DNA of 10,426 bases from Desulfobacterales bacterium. Lineage in GTDB: Bacteria; Desulfobacterota; Desulfobacteria; Desulfobacterales; Desulfobacteraceae. The DNA lies in the NCBI GenBank assembly GCA_022361135.1, contig JAKSBM010000041.1, positions 1 to 10,426 on the forward strand, written 5' to 3'. The notes below the pieces were generated by a model, which ran no database searches, was not told where the DNA came from, and saw only the letters and a list, made by a program, of their open reading frames with translations. Below are positions 7,801 through 10,426 of this stretch, in pieces. The position numbers were made by a program, and so were the translations under genes. How positions within the stretch are numbered: position 1 is the first letter of the stretch; each line of letters starts with the position of its first letter.

Positions 7801-10426
7801 GGGACAAGGAGTTCGAGAACAAACCGGGTTCGCAGGGAATCCAAAGTCAATTCCGAAGTGGACAATACCCCGGTTTCGGCGGCTTCGCTCAGCCTGATCT
7901 GATTCAGCCGAACGGCAAGGGCAAGGCGTGCGACACCGGTCAAGGTGCCCCGTTCCCACGCCTGGGTCAATTCGGTTTCATACTCGGACAAAAGTCCCAG
8001 GATACGGGGATCATCGGAATCGTTCAGATAATTCACCAATGTTTCGGACAAGGCAAAATTTCTTATGTTTTCATGGGCATTGTCCAGCCAGGAGGTGATG
8101 TCATCCAGGGTCCGGGTTCCACCACCGTACCGTTCCAACTCCTGGACCACCATGTTTTCCACCTGGGGCCCGGCTTCATTTGCTGCAGCCAGAGTGGCCG
8201 TTCTTTCGTTCCAGGCGGTGGTTCTTTCGGTGACATAGGCTTGGGCATTGGCAAGTGTTGTGTCCGGAAAACCGGTGCCCGAGGCCGACAAAAACCGACC
8301 GGCCACATCAATCTGAGTATTTCCTTCCAAAATATATTGGGTTTCCCCCAATGCCCGTCTGATATTTGCCAGGTTATCCATGGCGACCTGTCGGCCTGCC
8401 CGGTCCGCCGGTATTTGCTGGTCCAACCGTGCGATGATTGCATCGATCCCTTCCAGGGGAGAGGCAGGATCCACGGTGATATCGGTTATGGTGACATTGA
8501 GATCGGCCGCCTGGGCCTTTACCAATTCAACATGGCGATTCATTAGGTTCTGGAAGTAAACCTTCCGGGGTGAAATGGGACGATAATTTTCATCCAATAG
8601 GGGAATGCTTCCATCCAGTACAACCAGATTTTCCACCCGGCCAATATCAATTCTTTCCCGGAGGGGGAACCCGATTTCACGGGCAAATGCGTGCTCCTGG
8701 GTAAGGTATTGTGAGGCCAGCTGATATTGGGCATCGGTCATTGAGCCCGTTGCCAGGGTGACCTGATTCCGGATTTGGTAAATCTGACGAAAATAATCCA
8801 GGGATGTGGCCTCAAGTCCTTCCACCTCACCGGTGCCCAGGGGGCGGGTACCCACCACCACCAGATGACCGGTACCCGAGCTGGGTGCCACCCGGGCCCA
8901 CCCCTCGGCGTTGGGTCCCATGTGCACCACATAGGCCAAGGCATCCCGGTTATTGAACAACTCTGCGTTCAACCCATTAACCTGGCTGCCTGAAGCATAT
9001 TGAACTTGTGCGGCGGCCTGGGTTTGAAGATGGGTGATGAATTCCCGACCGGCCTGGGTATCCCCCAGCAATTGCTGGTATTGACGGAAGCTTGCCAAAT
9101 CCGTATTCAAGGCATCTGGATTCTGGAGATAATCCTCCAAATTCACAACCAATGCCACATCCCCCTGGGCAGTGGAAACCGTCCAAATCCGATGGCTGCG
9201 GCCCAACGCTTCGCTGCCGTCGGGAATATCAATGGTATGGGATTGGTTGCTGCTGTCCGTAAAGTTTACGGCCTCTATATCCGGCGGAGTCAGCGTGGAA
9301 AGGCCCAACAATTGGGGAGAAGGCCATGAAAGCCCATTCCAGGACAGGGAAAACTCCCTTCCCAGAACCCCGCCATTTTCCAGGGGTACATAGGTGTAAG
9401 AGCCATCCTGTCCCCGTACCATATTAAATCCGGGGATATCCATTCCCGGTTGCCAGCCTTGGGCCAGCCCAAGTTCCTGGGCTGTTATGGTTCCCCGCCA
9501 CGTATTAAACTGATTGTCGGAAAAACTAAAACCGGCAAAGGGATCTGCCGGGCTTGCAAGGTCAACACCCCAACGGGAATCAAATGTGGAGCGCAGACTT
9601 CTTCCCCATTGGGAATTCAAATCAACGCCATGGGTCCGCAACCCGGCTTCCAACTCACTTCCCGTGCGATGAACCTGACGCCACCAGGCTTCGTAATGCT
9701 GGGACAGGCGCCCTGCAGAATCCCTTGTGGGAGACAGGATTCCAACCCGGGACATGATCTGATCCACGGCCGTGCGAGCGGCTGCCGCATCGGCCGGGGG
9801 CCGGCCATTCCACCGGGAGAGAATGGTATCCACTTCATTCTGTAATGCAGCGGCTTTGGCAGCATATGGATCAGCCGCATCAACCTCTGCCAATAATCCC
9901 CGAACCAGGGTGGCCCGGTTGCCGTTCAGCCACTCGTAGGGACTTGCTGCCAGTCGGTTTGCGGGGTTGGTCACGTCCCTGTATTCAATGGCGCCGTAGA
10001 ATTCACCATCGCGAAAAACAAAGGGGCGCCGGGATTCAGGACTGGGATGACTCATGTGTTGAACCTGACGGTCCGTGCCGTCGGCCAGGGGGGAATAATA
10101 AACCGAATAGGGAGAGACCTCCAATTGACCTTGTCCGGCTTCCAGTCTCAGCCCTGCGGTGACATCCAATACATTATCAAGCCAGGCAGCCACGGACAGA
10201 TTGGGCCCGTCCCCAAGATTTTCGGCCTGGAACAGCCCCAAAAGCTGTTCTCGATTGGCCGGTGTCCTGTACCAATCCCGAAGCTGCTGAACCTCCTCAT
10301 TGGAGAGCACGGAAAAAACCACGTCCTCGGCACTGAAACGGGAAAGGATACCAAAATTGATTTTCACGGCGTGATTCCCACCGGCCACTTTCCGCTGGTA
10401 GGTATTAAAAAAGAGATGAAAGGCAA
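1..10426 (-). CDS. Giant C80-protease/TcdA-TcdB pore toxin-like protein, partial at both ends
   Basis: One minus-strand frame (codons with lowest base divisible by 3) is open across the entire window, about 3,474 codons without a stop; start and stop both lie outside. Domains in order, with residues counted from base 10424: unrecognised N-terminal region (1-793), repeat A (794-1046), C80 cysteine protease (about 1167-1358), marker motif 1 (1391-1435), repeat B (1494-1778), repeat C (1989-2265), marker motif 2 (2559-2605), acidic linker, TcdA/TcdB-type pore domain (about 2875 to the window edge). Known large clostridial toxins place an N-terminal effector before the protease and the pore domain after it; this order is the same, so an injected toxin is the natural inference. 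The protein has one cysteine in all 3,474 residues and is lysine-poor upstream of the protease. No signal peptide, RTX repeats, CROP repeats or glycosyltransferase can be seen, but both termini are missing. The overall class is secure; target and cargo activity are unknown. Confidence 0.93.
972..1169 (-). other. Uncharged Ala/Gly-rich membrane-insertion segment
   Basis: Residues 3086-3151, 66 residues without a single Asp, Glu, Lys or Arg, from TGLILSSTALGLSITAG to VIVAGLGIGAAAL. It is long enough for two or three membrane passes, with glycine-rich turns (around TGAATAGAIVGGAG). It occupies the position of the TcdB hydrophobic region proposed to form the translocation pore and is followed, as there, by a charged helix. 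It is richer in Ala than the TcdB segment, which fits the higher GC content. Confidence 0.85.
1803..2609 (-). other. Acidic linker before the pore domain
   Basis: Residues 2606-2874. Rich in Asp, Glu, Pro and Val (PPQDVVDLNPDLVHPDGAEW), with beta-prone stretches (RFNFSVVGSSDVDADGNI) and a long helix near the end (SLVKAMETVKGRAIVAKAIS). The Pro/Thr/Ser-rich TPEAGTQPSTPAEPSP just before that helix looks like a flexible hinge. I recognise no named family. The last helix probably belongs to the start of the translocation domain. Confidence 0.45.
2610..2750 (-). repeat. Marker motif copy 2 (RFxxGxQVDExGLxV)
   Basis: Residues 2559-2605. AIRFRSGVQVDEFGLPV followed by SAADVARVTTALG and a strand GKVKV parallels copy 1 (IVRFVNGTQVDENGLAV, SAEALAVVQTLLG, GVVEI), with the same order of strand, acidic turn, helix and strand. 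It lies 3,504 bases from copy 1, downstream of repeat C and not directly after a protease. Its role is unknown. Confidence 0.75.
2751..3629 (-). other. Helical region between repeat C and marker motif 2
   Basis: Residues 2266-2558. The first half is predicted coiled coil/helix (LLENQLHRLNAGAFELDA and KLDTLSRRIRTMTADLDDAE) and resembles the spacer after repeat B. The middle is acidic and helical (PDEFAARLEPVFRDAAADRI). The end is aromatic-rich (HLPYWGGYWDENYGPEEG) and leads to PDGEPFTATRR and marker motif 2. By analogy with the A-protease-marker order, this is where a second protease would be expected, but neither the His nor the Cys motif is present. Confidence 0.45.
3630..4460 (-). repeat. 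Internal protein repeat copy C
   Basis: Residues 1989-2265, third copy. It opens LLKSYGEDPSSA, has the conserved block ARLVVETQLERIRLAD at 2028 (Arg2029), then a variable region with SGVATTRSETGAYGHSS, and ends with the ~97-residue GNAT-like segment (2169-2265). In that segment QIMVTRRSNGDIVAVTLYSH forms a hairpin with a polar turn, followed by MLTVEASVESAYHSDP, then VYINGDKDAIRAVVREA, a strand SRIRVNP and a helix ending EQFLRENYF. The Arg-Arg-Ser-Asn-Gly-Asp hairpin and the terminal Asn-Pro...Phe pattern fit the GNAT fold well. The helix-strand part could also be read as a generic beta-alpha-beta element like that of the protease core. Repeat homology is strong; enzymatic activity is not established. 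Confidence 0.65.
4461..5090 (-). other. Helical spacer between repeats B and C
   Basis: Residues 1779-1988. Almost entirely predicted helix by eye, including a likely coiled-coil stretch (SLLNRKIALLNLGLTELE, then ARITALRTRISELTTQV). The start of this spacer resembles the segment following repeat C (LLENQLHRLNAGAFELDA, then KLDTLSRRIRTMTADL), so the repeat unit probably extends into it. No enzymatic motif is seen. Confidence 0.5.
5091..5945 (-). repeat. Internal protein repeat copy B
   Basis: Residues 1494-1778, second copy of the repeat. It opens with NELLKEYGDHPES, matching LLKSYGEDPSS in copy C and LVNYLNDSDDPR in copy A. The conserved block SRFVIEVALEQFRIQR begins at about 1535 (Arg1536), 42 residues from the start compared with 39 in A and 40 in C. 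The C-terminal ~95 residues (1684-1778) begin TNVVITRAPDSSIAAVGL and pass through WLGAGYENIISSLREI to a terminal helix LTDVNLYYNEGR. The glycine turn before the helix (LGAGYENI) and the aromatic ending match the GNAT-like layout of copy A, but the strand carrying AIAWDP in A is poorly conserved here. It lies downstream of the protease, so it would probably stay with the translocation part after cleavage. Confidence 0.65.
5946..6119 (-). other. Spacer between marker motif 1 and repeat B
   Basis: Residues 1436-1493. It starts with beta-like sequence (GDIRVISTESII) and continues as a helix (AQDASVKARDFVGRL, then AQDAAQEFLYLSEVEQ) into repeat B. The pattern DGRVTAQDAAQEF, following a run of acidic and small residues, superficially resembles a calcium-binding dockerin or EF-hand loop, but it is too short and irregular for me to call one. 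Confidence 0.4.
6120..6254 (-). repeat. Marker motif copy 1 (RFxxGxQVDExGLxV), after the protease
   Basis: Residues 1391-1435. The segment IVRFVNGTQVDENGLAV is followed by a short helix (SAEALAVVQTLLG) and a strand (GVVEI). A clear second copy lies at 2610-2750. The similarity extends upstream, with PDG...TRR occurring before both copies. It sits about 32 residues after the end of the protease. Function unknown; it looks like a small folded linker or docking module. The repeat itself is seen directly in the translation. Confidence 0.75.
6351..6926 (-). other. C80 family cysteine protease domain (CPD), autoprocessing
   Basis: Residues about 1167-1358, the size expected for a CPD. In MARTX and TcdA/TcdB toxins this domain is activated inside the host cell by inositol hexakisphosphate and cuts the toxin after a Leu to release the effector. 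The core begins LVVVALEDDPTVGEAARFLA, very close to the MARTX pattern as I recall it (VQLENDPVVAKAAANLA); Asp1191/1192 fits the Asp position of the family. The catalytic His lies in YVVGHG (His1241, bases 6702-6704) and the nucleophile in VVACSTDDP (Cys1279, bases 6588-6590). Downstream FGEALIETADDLG and GGRKWYG (Arg1329, Lys1330) match the basic residues near the InsP6 site of MARTX CPDs, and the domain closes on the strand EKLIVQRR. All key residues are present, so it should be active. This is the only cysteine in the visible protein. Confidence 0.93.
6927..7286 (-). other. Helical spacer between repeat A and the protease
   Basis: Residues 1047-1166. Predicted by eye to be mostly alpha-helical, with charged/hydrophobic heptad-like spacing (for example GRLNELTQRLQ and ERAEVYYRLRQQIGDLGYQ). 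It ends with FNFFQRLHETAPGNS just before the first strand of the protease. No catalytic motif is seen. In C80 toxins the stretch immediately before the protease core often carries the self-cleavage site, with cutting after a Leu; several Leu residues are available here, so I cannot choose one. Lysine reappears here (1092) after a 455-residue gap. Confidence 0.45.
7287..8045 (-). repeat. Internal protein repeat copy A, with GNAT-like C-terminal part
   Basis: Residues 794-1046, first of three diverged copies of a 250-285-residue unit. It opens with a helical stretch (LVNYLNDSDDPRILGLL), reaches the conserved block ARLALAVRLNQIRLSE at 832, continues through a variable region, and ends with a ~95-residue segment (952-1046). 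That segment reads as strand-strand-helix-strand: a hairpin around VYNRETGVLEGIGLAV, then FRISAIAWDPNG, then HAIGRDILIENIRAI, then a strand and a helix ending EARGLFF. This pattern resembles the acetyl-CoA-binding core of GNAT acetyltransferases (beta4, a Gly-containing turn, helix, beta5, then a helix with an aromatic end). Copy A is the most GNAT-like of the three. Homology to copies B and C is visible directly; the GNAT assignment is an inference from pattern only. It lies just before the protease and is lysine-free. Confidence 0.65.
8046..10426 (-). other. Unrecognised N-terminal region, candidate cargo
   Basis: Residues 1-793 of the open frame, upstream of every domain I can name. I do not recognise a family. 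The first part (residues 1-190) mixes short helices and strands. Residues about 190-330 are helical, with an aromatic cluster YEAWWRQVHR (around 250). Residues about 330-520 look beta-rich, with many Trp, Gly and Asn (for example FSLSWNGLSWPSP). Residues about 640-790 are mainly helical and lead into repeat A. There is no convincing DxD glycosyltransferase motif, so this is not obviously a TcdA/TcdB glucosyltransferase, although the true N-terminus lies outside the window. By position before the protease this would be the delivered part in a TcdB-like toxin. Only five lysines occur in residues 1-1091 (12, 21, 190, 621, 636), although arginine is common. The boundary to repeat A is my own estimate. 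Confidence 0.5.

Noticed and set aside
8063..8443. Minus-strand short open frames with ATG starts throughout the window
   Set aside because: They lie in the wrong frame relative to the continuous coding frame, and the translations are Pro/Trp/Met-rich shadow sequence.
7344..8546. 400-codon plus-strand open frame
   Set aside because: It is antisense to repeat A and the preceding helical region, shows a composition (Gly, Ile, Pro, Cys rich) typical of a shadow frame, and has no recognisable motif; the minus-strand frame has clear domain homology.
8046..10426. TcdA/TcdB-type glucosyltransferase domain
   Set aside because: I could not find the DxD motif or the surrounding pattern; it could still exist upstream of the window.

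Overview
The whole window lies inside one giant gene on the minus strand. Reading the reverse complement in the frame whose codons begin at 10424-10422 and end at 5-3, I find no stop codon: about 3,474 codons, open at both ends. The start codon lies beyond base 10426 and the stop beyond base 1, so neither terminus is visible. I see no second gene, RNA gene, mobile element, promoter or terminator. Residue numbers used here count from the first full codon in the window (10424-10422 = residue 1).

The product is a very large modular toxin-like protein related to two known families. From N- to C-terminus (right to left on the plus strand) it has: an unrecognised region of about 790 residues; repeat copy A; a cysteine protease domain of the C80 family (the autoprocessing domain of MARTX toxins and clostridial TcdA/TcdB) with catalytic-type His1241 and Cys1279; a short marker motif; repeat copies B and C separated by helical spacers; a second copy of the marker motif; an acidic linker; and a TcdA/TcdB-type pore-forming/translocation domain that runs off the left edge of the window. 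That pore domain contains a 66-residue segment with no charged residue.

The order (unknown N-terminal part, self-cleaving protease, pore/translocation domain) is that of large clostridial toxins. By analogy, the C-terminal part would insert into a target membrane, carry the N-terminal part across, and the protease would release it inside the target cell. This is inference from architecture. Three features are unusual: a three-copy internal repeat each ending in a ~95-residue segment that looks like a GNAT acetyltransferase core; a ~1,500-residue insertion between protease and pore; and a composition with a single cysteine (the protease nucleophile) and very few lysines upstream of the protease.

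The organism cannot be fixed from this window. The moderately GC-rich coding sequence and a protease closer in motif to MARTX than to TcdB suggest a Gram-negative bacterium; a deltaproteobacterial/Desulfobacterota-type host is only a guess.
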